From NCBI GenBank assembly GCA_910890315.1, contig CAJVGD010000006.1:1612001-1676000 (forward strand): DNA of 64,000 nt. The letters are read 5' to 3'. A program made the translations under genes and the position numbers. The notes under the pieces are model-generated. The model worked only from the letters and a program-made list of their open reading frames with translations. It had not been told where the DNA came from and did not search any database. The DNA is from Serendipita indica DSM 11827. Lineage: Eukaryota; Basidiomycota; Agaricomycetes; Sebacinales; Serendipitaceae. This document shows positions 34,364 to 47,236 of the stretch, in pieces (position 1 is the first letter of the stretch; the number at the start of each line of letters is the position of its first letter).

Positions 34364-37300
34364 TTATTGCAAGACAAGCTGTCTGGTTCCCTCTGGAACG
34401 CGCCATCCATGCGTGGCGGCAGCGCGATTAAAGCCTGACAAAGTAAGCATTCGAGTATGGCAAGTTTCGGTTCACGTACCGTCAAGAGCTTCTTGAGTAC
34501 TATAAGCACGCTTCCAGTCCGAGCCGGAAGCCAACCTTGCGGGGCGTGGCTCTGTGCTGGAGATTGCCATGCGAATCTGGAGGAGAACCGCAGCAATATT
34601 ATAGCTAGGAAGCCACCCATCTTGCACAAGAAGATCCATACAGACAGAGCCTCTATATCATAGGTCAGCCACCGTCAATATTGTTAGGAGTATGGACATG
34701 CCCTGCTGTGATATGACCACCGCCACCTTGCAAGAAGGGGAGCAAGCGTGGTTTAATCAAGCGGAAGAATGGTGGAGAATGAGGGAATGTAGGTGGGAAC
34801 CGAATCTCGAACAGGAGTGAGTTGATATTGTTCTTTGCCATATCCTTGGCCAACGGAAGGTTCTTGTCAAATGAATGCAGTTCCACAATCCATTGGAAAA
34901 GGTTGTCGCCAATCAGGTCTGGAGACATGTAGTAGCCCAGCTCCTTTAAGCTCTTGGCTTTGCGCTGTTCGTCCATGATGAACTTGAGCTCCTTTTGCAA
35001 GTGCATGGCAGACATTGGAGAAGCTTGAGAGGGGGGTTGGAGCAGATGATAGTCCGTTTGTGCCACCCAATCTGGATCATGCTTCCAGTCGTCCTTTGGG
35101 AGGATACGAGGAGGCGTCGAAGGCCGCTCTTCATACTCGAACACCTCTCTATCATCGTCATCCATAGGCTTGTCTTTGAGATTCTTCCTATTCTCCTTCA
35201 CTATCAGCTCGAGGTGATCAGTGAGGATGGGGATTCCGATAGCTTTGTTGTGCATAAAGATCTGGTTGCTGGGATCAAGAGATATGGTCTTGACCTTGAC
35301 TCCACTTTCCGGGTCCTTGATGGTTTGCGAGACGGCCGCGCTCTGGACGAGGAGATATCGAGTCGAAATCCATGTAACGTCCGGTACTACATAGTATCTT
35401 CGAGGTGTTAGCGGCATATTATGTTGAATTTGATTGTACGTACGGATTAGTGCTCACAAACTTGGAAGTCTGATTGACAATTTCTGCGATGGCCAAGGCT
35501 GTCGTTGGGACGAGCTCCGAGTTTTTCCATCGACTAGACGATGGTCTAGCATAGCTCTAGAATTATCTTAGTGGATCCCAGACCCCGGCTTATGGAGCTT
35601 ACCATGCTGATATTGGCATCTTTTGCAAAATAGACCCCATTTCCATAAGCCCGTCCGTGGGCAATGTCCTTATAGTGTAGACCTTGTCGAATAATCTGTG
35701 AATTTGAGTCTACAGCTACGACCTGTCATGTATAACTCACCGAGTGCCAGTTCAAGAGAGGTGAACCATGCCACGCCTATATATGCGTCAGTATGCGTCA
35801 TGTATATAGCCCCAGCGTACGTAGATGGTAGGGTACTTCTTGGCATGGCTATCCGTCGTGATAGCATTTCGGACCGCCGCTTGGAATTTCGCCTCTGCCT
35901 GTGGTGAACCGACGCTGAATCGGAATTGATGATACATTCCGCTGGTTTCTGCTCGGCGCTATTCATTAAAGTTCACCTATATTCTGTTATAATTACCCAT
36001 GTTTTGAACCCGTTCCGACGAATGAGAGAGTTCCTCGATATATGCCGTGCATGAGGCAACACACCTGCAAAAGTTAGATATCATCAAGCAAATCGATGAA
36101 GCATCCACCATCGGAGTAGAGTCCAAGCCGCAGCTGGAACGTCGTCTGCCATATTTCGTATGTTGTGTCGACCCCTCGCCTTGCCCTGCTCGGCAAGCTT
36201 GAGAAGATAGCGCCGCATCTCGGAAACCTGGACAAGTGAGCAGGGTGCCGAGAAAATGTAAATGGACTGACTCTGGGAATCTTGTTGAGCATGTCGACGA
36301 TGGCTCCTCGCTGCCACGCTAAGGGCATCTTGTCAAATTCGTACAATCCGTCGTGACCAGGCTCGAGATCGAATGCGTCATAAGGTTGTTGCACAGTAGA
36401 TGTATGGTGGTATTGCTGCACTACACGGCCACCGATCGCACGAGAAGGCCGGGGAACCTACAGACATCAGCTGACAGCCACCTTGAACTTGGATCACGAA
36501 CCCGAAGACCAATGCCAACTGGTAACTCCTCACAGAGTTGTCCTTCAAGGGCACTGACACAGGCGAAGGATACGAGCAAATCAACCACAGCGGGGTTGTG
36601 AATGAGATCGTACTAAGATTATAAGAACGAAATCAGTAGTGTGAAATTAGTCAAACGTACCTCGATAGATGTTCCAAAACTGAGTGCATAGAACTGATAT
36701 GCGCAGAGTCCCTTGTCACATACATATGGTTTGATAGCGACAAAGTCGGTTTGAATGCGCTGGTGACATACAAGGCAGAACCTTGGGCATAGCTAGGTAG
36801 AAATGCGTGAGCCTGTGGTTTACAATGTACACATAGCGCTTACCAGAACGCGGCGGACTAGATAGCTGAATGCGACAAGAGGAAAATTAATGTGCTGCAC
36901 TCCAGAGCCAGTCGGTCGGAGAAGCGGGTCAATAGGGAGCAGAGCAACACTCCTCTCTTCTCTGTCCGCTGCTTCTATAAGATATTCGATATTGTTGTAG
37001 GCTTCCTCGGCGGATATCTGTTTCGCACTTTGCTCGGCCAGGAGTACTTCTGCTCCAGCCCATCCAATGCCAAACTTGAGTCTGAGCTGAATGAGTGTGA
37101 TGAGGGAGTCGTTTAGCAGGGAGTTGAGGCTGGTGCTCAAGCTGAACTTGTCGAAGCGACCAGGGTCATGTGTAATTTCTGGTTCTGGAGTCGGCTCCTT
37201 TTCCGGTAGATCCCAAGTATCCGGGTCGTTTTCGTCGTACTCTGGGATTTCCGGCTCTGGCTCTGGCTCTACGAACTTCTCCTCTTCCACGAGTCCAAAA

Positions 37301-38276
37301 TCGCGAGTGACAGTTCCAGCAACCTCTTTATCGGGTTTTCCGTCCGATAGTCCCACGTTGAAGCGAATCTTGGCGAAGCCAGAGAGGACTTGTCCTGTTT
37401 CAGTCAAAGGAGGATATGATCCTCTGAAACCCGAGATGAGTAATGTAAGATGCTGGTCTGGAAGAAGAAGACGGCGATCCCATGCAGCCAACGAATTTGC
37501 GGGTGTAGACAACTATAGTTTCATAGTCAGCGACGGGGTCCAAAGGCCACGCGCCACATACTTTGACAACCGGGCATGAAACGCACACGACTAAATGCGA
37601 CTCAGTTTTGCTTCTAAATGCACAGAGTCAAGGAACGTACCAAAGTCGGAGCCGAAGCGAAATACTCCGGGCTTCCAATCTGCAGCGACCACTTCGAGAA
37701 AGTCACGCTTGAGTGCAGCCGTTTGTTGTGCAATCTCGGGAGCTTGGTAGTTATTCATTCCTCCGACTCCATCATCGAGACTGATATTGTCGTCGCTATC
37801 CGCGTCGTTCATTTCCTCGTCTTCATCGCACAATCCAAGTGCGCTGGCGATGGAGTTGACCAAACGAATGACAGTGTCCTTTAGGGGTTTTGGAGGCTCT
37901 GATGCGAGGTTCTCCAGCACTTCTGAGACTGTCTCATGTGCGTCTGCTTCTTGGTCGTATGCGACGCACATCGAACTTGGATATGCCGATGTATCTGTGG
38001 GTGAGATCCGTTACAAAGGCACTATTAACCGCCAAATCAGATACATACCAGTAAAGAGGAGAGAAGGCTTTGCAAGAGGTTCATCGTCGTAAATGAGTGA
38101 GAATTCAATAGCGCCCTCGTCGTCTCCAGCACGAAGGCCTGGAGCGCGTCAGATGAGTCTGCAAAGAGAATGATATTTACCATGATTTGAATCCCGTGAA
38201 TTTCCCAGCCCTTCTTGGCGAGCGCCTTGAGCGTACTCAAGTCGTCTAAGAAACGCTTTCGACCCGACTGAGCCAT
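34364..38276 (-). CDS. PARP catalytic domain fused to UBE2Q-like E2
   Basis: A multi-exon gene from ATG 38276 (MAQSGRKRFLDDLSTLKALA) to TAA 34364. The N-terminal half has acidic and beta-rich segments, then a Cys-rich block (YCLVCHQRIQTDF and YVCDKGLCAYQFYALSFG) and VVDLLVSFACVSALEGQ, the conserved lead-in of PARP6/8- and PARP16-like fungal proteins. The PARP core follows: AWHGSPLLNWHSIIRQGL with the His of the H-Y triad, and HGRAYGNGVYFAKDANIS with the Tyr. The third position falls near TRYLLVQ, so mono-ADP-ribosylation is more likely than polymerisation. A linker leads to an E2 fold: FPPTFPHSPPFFRLIKPR, GGGGHITAG, GSVCMDLLVQDGWLPSYNIA with a Cys at the UBE2Q active-site position, ending NRAAATHGWRVPEG. 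The intron before the Cys exon (34653-34701) has GC-AG borders. Such fusions are known in fungi; substrates are not. Confidence 0.85.
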
Positions 38277-38579
38277 TGCGTTGATTTGAGTGTAATAGGA
38301 TCTATAGAGCTATTGGATCTAGTATGCGCGTGAGCGGTGTGTATTGGGCTCGACCGACGACGAACGAGCGGAAACGTGGGGACTGTGGCAAGCAACAAAC
38401 GGCGAGACTGACTTTGTAGACGCGACGTTGAATGGATTTCCTGTACTTTCTCGTGTCTTATTGCTTGCTTTGACGATGGACGCGATGAAGGAGAAACCAA
38501 CCTTGTCGGCGTCTTTGAGGCGCGGCGGACAGGCAAACGTTGAACCTGACCGTGCTCGTCGACCCTCTAAATACACACG
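38277..38579. other. divergent promoter region, PARP-E2 / TCA17
   Basis: About 300 bp between the two divergent start codons. An 80-codon frame runs through it on each strand, but neither shows a motif. No TATA box is obvious. Confidence 0.4.
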
Positions 38580-39279
38580 ATGAGCGAAAAAGAAAGAATT
38601 GCATTACGAGCAGTCGCGTATATCTCGCCCCAGGTAGCCTCAAGAACGCTCTGATGCGCCTCCATTTCTAAACATCGTGGCAAGAACTATCCAATGCTCG
38701 TGAAATCCTTTGGCACAAAGCAGGAAGACGAGCTCAAATACCATTATATTGCACATACAGCCCTAGATGTCATCGAAGAACGCAGTAAGCCCTCACCTGT
38801 GGCGTGTTGACAAGCCTTCACCAAGCGGAACAGTCAATTCCAACCCAAAGGCCGTCGAATGCTTCCTTGGTATGCTCTATGTGCTTGAGGATGTCGCTGT
38901 TTATGGGTACATCACGCGTACGTTGCGTCAAAACTCTTATTGCGCTCACACTCACTAAAGCACAGCGACCAGGGTGAAAATAGTAGCCGCCATCGATCAG
39001 ACAGATGAATTTATCAAAGATGCCGACATCATACTGGTACATGCTTTCTCACCGGTTTCTTGTGGCTCACATATAGACAACTAGCTGTTCAAGGCCCTTC
39101 ACGGCGCATACCATGACGCTCTTCAAGATCCCTTCTTGCAAGGACCATCGAGTCAAGGTTTACGCACTGAAGATCTCGCCCAAATGATGGGACGAGACGA
39201 CAAATGGAAGGGGTTACGACGTTTGCTCGACAAAGTGGCACTTGCAGCGTCGCGACATATACCAACACCTAGTGGTTGA
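38580..39279 (+). CDS. TCA17: TRAPP complex subunit TRAPPC2L/Tca17
   Basis: A longin-fold subunit of the TRAPP tethering complex, which activates Rab GTPases in Golgi traffic. Start ATG 38580 gives MSEKERIALRAVAYISPQ. A 50-nt intron then leads to NYPMLVKSFGTKQEDELKYH, YIAHTALDVIEER, an intron (38785-38833), and NSNPKAVECFLGMLYVLED with VAVYGYIT and VKIVAAIDQTDEFIKD. The family hallmark strands (FHYTVHTSLDVVEE / YKVYGYVTNSKVKFV in animals) align well. The C-terminal exon (LFKALHGAYHDALQDPF) matches the last helices. It is followed by a species-specific tail ending HIPTPSG with TGA at 39277. The 3' end is 244 bp from the convergent GT32 gene. Confidence 0.88.
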
Positions 39280-39522
39280 TTGCGTATCGTTGGTCGTAGA
39301 CAGACTCTCGTCGGGTCAGCGCACGTAGGCTCTCCGTCTCATCGGGACAAGCTTGCGACAGTTTTCAGGAATGGGAATATATTGTGCAGACCCAGAGTAT
39401 TATGCCTTTCTAATGACCCGGCTCGCGAAAGCTTACAACAGCTCGGGACAGATACGGGGCAGACAGACCTCCATCATGAAATAAAGAATGTTAAGTGGCA
39501 TTATATCGTAATGAGTAAAGCT

Positions 39523-40791
39523 TTATGCCCATGAATGTGTCCAACTTTATATAGGTCAGCCTAAATGTCAGTCATATGCAGAGAATTCACTGACTATGTG
39601 ATAGTCCAGCTGTTCGGGAACTGAGCGTTGCATTGTTCGTCGTTGAACCATGGACTGTGCATGCGGCACAAGCACCAATTACGCTTACTAGAGTTTGCCC
39701 AGTTGAGTGGATAAATCTACCCAAACCGTCAGCACTCAATTCATATCATGCACCCGAAACTTGCGCACTTTGCCATCCTCGAGCACTTTGATTGGCGCCT
39801 TGTGGTCCTTCTCTTGCCATGTTTTCACGCAGCTCCGCAGTGCAACAGGGCCAGTCAAGCTCTCGGGCTCCTGATTATATATTTCTTCCTTCTGATGATC
39901 GCGAACAAAGGCGAGAGGTGTCAGCCAAAACGGATGGCCGGGACTCGTGGAGGCCATGAATGCATTTGGTATCGAATGCTCAAACTCGTCGTTGTCGCCC
40001 ATTCGCCCTACATAAGCAACCGGTGCCGTGAGAGTATCTGTGGCGAAGTCTGTAATATGCTTTTGGAGTGGGCTAAGTGGAACCAGGTCCAGGTCGCCAT
40101 ATACACCTCCAAACTTGTGCATGTACATGTTGCGAACCATATCTGCTCGGTATATTTCTCGAGGTAGGTCGTTGTAGACGTCAAAATAGTCGATGTAGTA
40201 CCGCTGGACTAGCTGCTTGTTGTCCTCATCTGTCCATAGTACATAGCTTGGCGCGATTAGCTTGTACTCAAGTAAGGGCCCTACAGGATGCACTTACGTC
40301 CAATTCGAGCCGTGAATCCGCCTCCAATCGTCACTCCATTTCTGAAAGTGATCTGGTAAATTGTCCCGGGTTTTCCAGCTCTGGTGAATCAGCCGTTTGG
40401 GAGGAGCCAGACCCAGGTCTATGAGGTCCATCAGCTCTGAAGGACGCATCATTTTTGCCCAATCCGACTTGTCCTCAGTATTCGTTGGCGCAACTCTGTA
40501 CCGAGTCGGATTTGGTATCAAGAGGTGGGGGCATGCATCAAACTCTCCCTCCTTTGGTGGTGGCGGTGGGGGAAAAGCACGAATATATACGACATGGCTA
40601 ACAGCCAAAAAGCCAAACACGACAATGGTAAGGAGAGCCCAGCGAGAAACGCGTCTGGTTGGGAGACAAGCTCCCCAAAGACAGACCCTCCGCTCGATTG
40701 ATCTCCCGTGACCTGTCGCTTCGTGATGCTTGTTGTACTGAGGAAGCTGGGAATCTGAGGAAGAAAGTGGAGCGTATCTGTGTGACTCCAT
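39523..40791 (-). CDS. GT32 (Och1-like) glycosyltransferase 1
   Basis: A type II Golgi membrane protein of the DXD-containing glycosyltransferase family 32, whose fungal members transfer mannose or other sugars to glycans and sphingolipids. ATG 40791 (MESHRYAPLSSSDS) starts a cytosolic tail of about 50 residues. The anchor ALLTIVVFGFLAVSHVVYI is followed by a proline run. The catalytic part has RLIHQSWKTRDNLPDHFQ, WSDDWRRIHG, YVLWTDEDN, YRADMVRNMYMHKFGG and GDLDLVPL with the D-L-D metal site, FEHSIPNAFMAS, LTGPVALRSCV and KVLEDGK. The last exons encode IYPLNW, NWCLCRMHSPWF and, after a short intron, YWTHSWA with TAA at 39523. Introns are at about 39731-39758, 40240-40296 and 39538-39590. It is one of three paralogues nearby. 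Confidence 0.85.
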
Positions 40792-41182
40792 GAGCGGACT
40801 GGAGGGAGAGGGGAGCAAGATGGAAGAGTGTATACTGTATGGTGGGAGAAAAATCAGATTTAAGATCCTACACACAGCCCAGCCCGTGACTTCCACCCTC
40901 GGGATTTTAACACGAGAAGCCACGACCCTGTGTATCGACACACTTGAGAGAACGGCGTGTCCAAGTCCGTCGGTAAAATTCCTTAGAGACATTAGACGCA
41001 GCACCAATAGAGTGTCAGCCTGCCGATACCGGGGCGCCCGATGCCTCGAGGGCACTCATTAATAAGAATGCCTACCAAAGCGGTTACGGCAAAGTATGTC
41101 CGTAGACGGAGCAGGGCTCGCAGTGGCTATTGATTAGTAGAGAGGCTGTACAACTTTCGAAATAAGGGATGGCGGCCATCAT

Positions 41183-42559
41183 CTACCATGAATAGGATTC
41201 CCATGAATGCGACCAGCTGTCCAATAAATGAGATACCGATGTTCGGAGGTCTTGGGACTTACTAGGTTAGAGTCCATGCATGTGGGTAGAGGGAATTGCA
41301 CATCGACGGGTTGAATGTTACACTCTGCGGCCGGCAGATGCACTACAGCGGATCAAACGCCACCCTCCGTGTTTGACAACGCCACGTACCTGATCCTTGA
41401 AGGGCGCGTCCCACCAGCTGAATGGGTATATCTACAGCCTGGGTTAGAGGAAAAAAAAAGACTGAAGATACACATACTTTGCCATTCTCAAGCACGATGA
41501 CTTGATCGAAATTTCCTTTTCCATTCCGTATATCTCTATCTGCAAGCCATTGATTAACACAGGTTCGCAACGCGACAGGTCCTGTAAGGGCTTCTGGTTG
41601 GTGATTATATTTTGGAGATGCTTGGTGTTGCCGAACGAAGCGAAGTGGTTCAAGCCAGAACGGATGTCCAGCCGGTATCGAAGCCATGAAAGCATTTGGA
41701 ATCGAATGTTCAAATTCCTCGCTGCTCATGCGGCCTACATAGGCCAGTCGCACCGGAGGCGCAGATTTACTTTCTAGCGTTGGAAGATGTTGCGGTAGAG
41801 GCGATAGTGGTATGAGATCTAAGTCCGCGTATACACCTCCAAATCGATGGAGGTACATATTTCGCGCCTGTGGCCATCAGCCACGATGCAGACCTAATGT
41901 GCAAAGCTCTCACCATATCTGCGCGGTATATTTCCTTGGGCAATGCATCATAAGTCTTGAGATATTCCGGGTAGTACTTTTCAACAAGCTTGCGGTTATC
42001 CTTGTCCGTCCAGAGAACGTAGCTATCCAGGTTCGACTCAGTTCGGTCCGTTCCATCACTGAATCACGTACAGCCATTGAGAACCGTGCAATCTTCGCCA
42101 ACGTTGACTCCACTGAGCAAATCGTTCAGGCAACTTGTCGTCCTTCCAGCTCTGGTGCAATATTCGCCAGCTAAGCTCACGCCCACCTTCCAACCGGTCC
42201 ATCAACTCGTCTGCACGAACAATCCTCGCCCACGACGACTCATTCGACTCGCCCTCGGGCTCATTCGTCGCATTGCTGACCGGGTGTCGAAAATTCAGAC
42301 CAGCAACAGCTTCCTTGCACTTGAGCGCCGTTGTCATGTGCGATATTTCGTCGCGACTGTTGATATAAAAGAAGATAGAGAGTAAAATTATTGGTAGAAA
42401 TACGCAGGCCGTGACACGGCGGCAGCGGTTCAGCGATGGCTTGCGTCTCGCGCTGTTGGGGTCCTCTAGGCTTTCATTACTAAGCTGTTGGTATCCTCTA
42501 TTGTTCATTTCGATCCCATTTTGACCAGACGAACGAAGGAAGCGCGGAAGTGATGGCAT
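41183..42559 (-). CDS. GT32 (Och1-like) glycosyltransferase 2
   Basis: Paralogue of the genes at 39523 and 47237, with the same architecture. The cytosolic tail starts at ATG 42559; a second ATG (MNNRGYQQLSNES) about 17 codons on is an alternative. The anchor is RVTACVFLPIILLSIFFYI. Catalytic motifs: RILHQSWKDDKLPERF, WSQRWRRLHGSQW, YVLWTDKDNRKLVEKYY, YRADMARNMYLHRFGG, VYADLDLIPL (DXD), FEHSIPNAFMASIPAGHP, LTGPVALRTCVNQW and VIVLENGK. The C-terminal exons (IYPFSWWDAPFKDQ, then CICRPQS and CNSLYPHAWTLT) splice to YWSHSWESYSW with TAG at 41183, matching the paralogues' YWTHSW end. The lumen-facing catalytic half is the most conserved part; the stem and tail differ strongly. Donor and acceptor are unknown. 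Confidence 0.83.
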
Positions 42560-42723
42560 AGGGGAGGTCCAAGGTACTTATGTTCGGTATTTCGAACGGC
42601 GATGACGGAGAAATGGATTCAAACTGATGAAAAGCGAGAAAACGTGGGTACTATAGTCCATCCAGGCTAGCTACTATCATAAAGCTTGGGCCGAGCTTGG
42701 GTTGCCGATTTTACGCGTCGCGT

Positions 42724-45700
42724 CTAATTCCGACGGAACCAGCGGAAGATGTTACGACGGAACCAGTAGAAGAGGCACTACACAACACAAGTCAGTTTCA
42801 CGCAATCATACCAGCCGTGGAGTACTCACGCCGAGGAACCGGACAAACGAAAGGCCAAAGGTCGACCACAGGATAACCTTGAAGTAGAACGATTGTCTCT
42901 CGCGGAGTTGCAATTCGATATCCTCCAGGCTGGTTCCCTTTGGCCGGGGACCATTAATGTTGGCAACGAGCACGGCGAGCATGGCATTCGTAAGCATCCA
43001 AACGACGACGAGACGTGTGCGGAACGCCCTGTTCGAGTCCTGCAAATCATAATCAACGCGAAGCCGATGGTGCACAAAGGGACGACTTACATCCATCGTA
43101 GGCTGTTCAACTTCCTCTTTGACTTCCAGTTTCTTCATCGCACGCTGAACAGTCTCTTGGAAGGCCGAGTCAAGATCCTCTTGTACCTTTTCCACATCTT
43201 CCACCGTATCAGGAGCATCACCCTTGCCTTTTTTGGAAGAGACCACAGTAAGTCCATCATCCTTGTCGCTTCCCTTGGTGCCCCAAGAGACGTCGTGTCT
43301 ATCGGAACACAATCAGACGAGCTTTAGGGAAGCGCAATATCGCTTACAGGTTGCAAAACGCATAGACGTTGAGGACGTTGGTAAAACTGGGAGCAAGGCA
43401 GATGTAGGCGGGAAGACTCGTGAACATGTGCCATGGGTCGCGGTAAAGAAGCGACGACAGCAGGTAGATACCAAATGTCGCCATAAGTGCCGCCATGAGC
43501 GTCCCGTTGGTACCCGTCAACAAAACTTGTAACCGACTTGCAGCCGTATTCGAGTTTTGGAAGTCGATTGTCTGATGGAGGAATGAGTACTATAAACGCA
43601 ACGATATGAGATGACCTACCGAGAATGATTTAACCGTAAGGATGATGGAGCAAGCGAATAGGTATACGGCGAGGATACCGTATACCCACAAGCTTGATAC
43701 GTACATGAATCTCTCACCCTTCGGGCGATTCCCCAGAGCGATGATAAAGTTCAAACCCAAGACCGCGAGATATGTCCATCTAAAGATTGCGTTGGCCCAG
43801 GCGGTCTAAAGGGATTAACCATATGATCAAAACAGTTTCCAGATATACATACGACTGTTTCATTTCCGAACGGATAGATGTGGCTGGTTACGGGGAGGTC
43901 GATGATGATGCTGAATGTCAACCAGAGGTTTGCTAGCGCGAACCAGGAGAAGATGAGGTTCACGAGGTTGTAGAGGGCTTGAATATGGAAGAAAGAACAT
44001 GCTATATTGGTGTTAAATCGCGTAACTTTTCAGACACAGAGGACGAACCGGACGATGCCATGGCTTGACTTGTAGATACTGAAGAAGTGAATGAGAGCAT
44101 ACTATTCCAACTATCAGTAAACTTGAATGAAATGTAGTGGGCTATACGCACAACGCTGGCAGCGAAAGAGCCATTGAGCCATCGTCGACGCTGTCCAATA
44201 AGCTAACAAGAACCGTTAATTATAAACTCTCCGCAGTCAAGAATCGAACTAACCTCGGCTGCGCTTTCGGGTACGTCCGTCTCCGCCTTGCTAGGCTTCA
44301 CATACGTCAGGGTCCACTGCGCATTTGCCTTGGCGACGAGTTCGAAACAGAGGATACGATCTTCGGCCAAGAACATGTTCTTCGTGAAAATGTTCATGCC
44401 GTAGATACCCTTTTTACCCAACCTGTCGGCCACTAAAGTAATGGTCAATAAAACAAGATCCGCTAAAGGGTGCCGGGTACGTACTCGAATGATCTCCGTG
44501 GAAGTACTGATCCAAAGGCCTTCCTTGAATCGCGCGGTATCGGTACGCACTGAAAGCTCCGGGCAACACAGAGACATAACCGAAGGAGCTCTCTAGGGGC
44601 TTGTCGAGGATGTTGGACATTTTGTATTCAAAGTTTTGTGCCGCGACGAGTGGATTCAGGAGCTTCTTTCCACCCTTTAACATGGCGTGAATCTCGCCGC
44701 AAGCACCACCGAGGTTCTATTAATAGTCAGAGATGTGACAAACTGATGATCAAGGTCTTACGGGATCGTTATAAAAGGCGTCCCAAAGATGGAAGATACT
44801 CTTGTGACCGGGCTTGGTACCAGCATCGATCAGGACACAGACTTCTGGCTGCAACTGCTTGCCAATAGCGTTGAAAAGCCATCGATGAGAGTTAATCTTC
44901 TTTTGATTCTGCGCCTTGATAATGAGAATGATCTGGACTGGAACAAGATTGTTCGTGTCGTCGCCATGGGGGAGCACGAGTTGGGGCGTCGAGTCGACGC
45001 TGAGCTGGGTCGTATACTCGAAAATGTGGGCGACCGTGTCTTTTCCATCGACTTGTTGTTTCATAATGCCATCTTGATACACTCCAATAGTGGCGAGAAT
45101 GTCCAGTACCGTCTTGTCCATGACCTTGAGACCATCGACAATGAGCGCGACTGTGATTCGCTGCCAACCGGGGATGCCTGTTGATCTATCAGTTTGGTTC
45201 ACTATTCTTGGATCTAGGGCGACCTTCTTCCTGAGACTTGCGCCAATACTTGCTCTGCTTGGTCTTGCAGATGTCGCGGATATTGAGCATGACACCATGC
45301 AAGGTACGCGAGTAGAGAGTCTTGTCCTATATATTCCTGATGAGAATACATCCAAGAGACGCGTGCATCCACGTACCTCGTTGTAAGAAGTGACCGCAAT
45401 CAACAATTCGGTTGGACGGTTATACAAGACTTGGCGGAAAGTCCAGCCATTGTCCCTTGTATACTCATCTATCGTCGATGTAAGGAATATAGATTTCTGA
45501 GCAGACAAAATTGCGCACCAGGATCACATGTGGCGGCGCTGTATCGCATGTGCGTAAATTCGGTACTGGTGGTTGCACCTTTCCACTTTGCCTCGATGGC
45601 ATTGCTAACAGGAGTTGGAACAGGATATTCGGTGATAAAGTTTCCCCTTGTCAGTTTGACCTTTTTGGTCTTGCCTCGCTTGATCGTCTGGCGGTTCCGC

Positions 45701-46284
45701 CACGAGGCATTGACCGAGGCCGCGGTGGTGGTCGGTGAAGGCATGCCCATTCTACTCGCGGTTCAGTCGCTATGAACTGTTGATGTATACTGTACATACC
45801 CTGCACTATTCGGTGGTGGATAGAAACCACCCGTAAAGTTTGCGCCAGCATTGAGCGGCTGGTTTTCGTCTGTCTCGTCGTGCTGATATCGACTATGTCC
45901 GGTCGTACTATCATGATCGACGGGTCCAAAGTCTTGAAGTTGAACGGTCGATGTGCTCACTCCTGTATGGCTGCTGTATGGCTGCTGATGGTAGCCTTGT
46001 GAGTTTTGCGCGTAGAGACTCTGGTTGATCGAGCCGCCGTACTGCGAAGCTGGTGTATGGTATGGTGAGCTAGGAGCAGTTCCATAGTTACTCCCAGGTC
46101 CACCACCGGCGTTGGGTGCGGTGAGGGAGCCCATTGGATAGTTTGGGCCAGCAGATGGATCCATGAACGGATCGCGTCTAGACGGACTCTGATCACGAGA
46201 ACGCGGTGGAGAAGGTGCATAGTGCACACCAGCTCCAGCGGCGCCTGCACCGGGCGGAAGAGGAGGAACTGGCTGCTGAGACAT
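42724..46284 (-). CDS. chitin synthase (division 1, class I-III type)
   Basis: A plasma-membrane processive glycosyltransferase that polymerises GlcNAc into chitin. ATG 46284 begins a Pro/Gly/Tyr/Ser-rich disordered N-terminus ([19 protein letters not shown]). The chitin-synthase N-terminal region follows ([30 protein letters not shown]), then the catalytic core: [23 protein letters not shown]-like strand, [55 protein letters not shown] (E-D-R) and [15 protein letters not shown] (Q-R-R-R-W, product/processivity motif). Several transmembrane helices follow, and the C-terminus [15 protein letters not shown] ends with TAG at 42724. Around a dozen introns are visible. Class within division 1 was not resolved. 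GT32 genes flank it on both sides. Confidence 0.93.
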
Positions 46285-47236
46285 GGTAAATTTTCGTTAG
46301 CGAATCGAGAGCGTAATTAATATGCTTTGAAGGCTTTTCAGCGATGTTGCTGCCGACGCGAACTGCGGTCGTGGACAGGTCGAAGAAGATGCAAAGGGGT
46401 CTCCAATATTTTTGTCGCGGCAACCCACTAGCCGTCTAAGAAATGCCTTTAAGTTTGTTCTCGGCAGCTGCTGTGCGGTAGACTAAACGCCAGCGGTCGA
46501 GCCAGGCCGAGACGGCAAAGGAATCTCAACGGGAGTTTGGGCATCTCGCTCTTGTAGGAGACTCGGAGATCCCAGGAATTGATTATAATTATTGGTGGAT
46601 GGGGGAGCCAAGTGACGACTGCTCTTGACCCAAACCATGACAGTCATTGGCCTGGAATAAACCGTCTATTATCGACACTTGAATATGAACGACCTCCCTT
46701 CGAAGTCTCCAGGCCTATTTAAGAGCCCCTTTGCCCAACGAAACACATTCAAGCCTTTAAATTATGGAGTCCTGGCATACGGCAAAGCCCCTCGCCAGGG
46801 TTACCACTGGCACATGCTTCGATGGTTTAGCGAAATGAGCGTTGGCGTTTGGGGCAGACTTTGTTTCTACACGTAGTCAACAATTCGCTTCGTTTGGTCG
46901 CAATTATAGTAAACACCGGAGGGTACATCTTCGGGTTTGCACCGTCAGCATAGGCCTCGGGGCCAATACTCACGCCTAGTCAAAACTCGTGCGTACACAC
47001 ATTTTAAAACTGTCAAACACACACGAAAAAATAACGAAGTGTACTCGAATTACTATAGGGATGGTTGCCACTCCCGCGCAGATGGACCCGCAGTTCGCTT
47101 CTCCTTTTCCGACCGCGTCCAACACGATTTAACGCCGCCTCGGATGATATAATCACGCATATCTCCGTCCTTCCAATTTGTCTTTTGCGCAGTTTCGCCA
47201 TATATTACCACTCGCCGTCGACCGGGACCGCCCAAA
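46285..47236. other. divergent promoter region, chitin synthase / GT32-3
   Basis: A 950-bp gap between divergent cell-surface genes. It contains a 63-codon ATG frame at 46685-46876 (MNDLPSKSPGLFKSPFAQRN) without family resemblance. A pyrimidine-rich stretch (47235-47262) overlaps the GT32-3 start. Nothing else is supported. Confidence 0.4.

Noticed and set aside
38344-38583. An 80-codon plus-strand frame before TCA17.
   Set aside because: It ends inside the TCA17 start region, has no motif, and TCA17 has a better ATG at 38580 that reproduces the family N-terminus.
41343-41440. Read-through end of GT32-2 without its penultimate intron.
   Set aside because: Splicing the 47-nt GTACGT...TGTAG intron restores CICRPQS ... 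LYPHAWTLT and the YWSHSW end found in both paralogues, so the read-through tail is not real.
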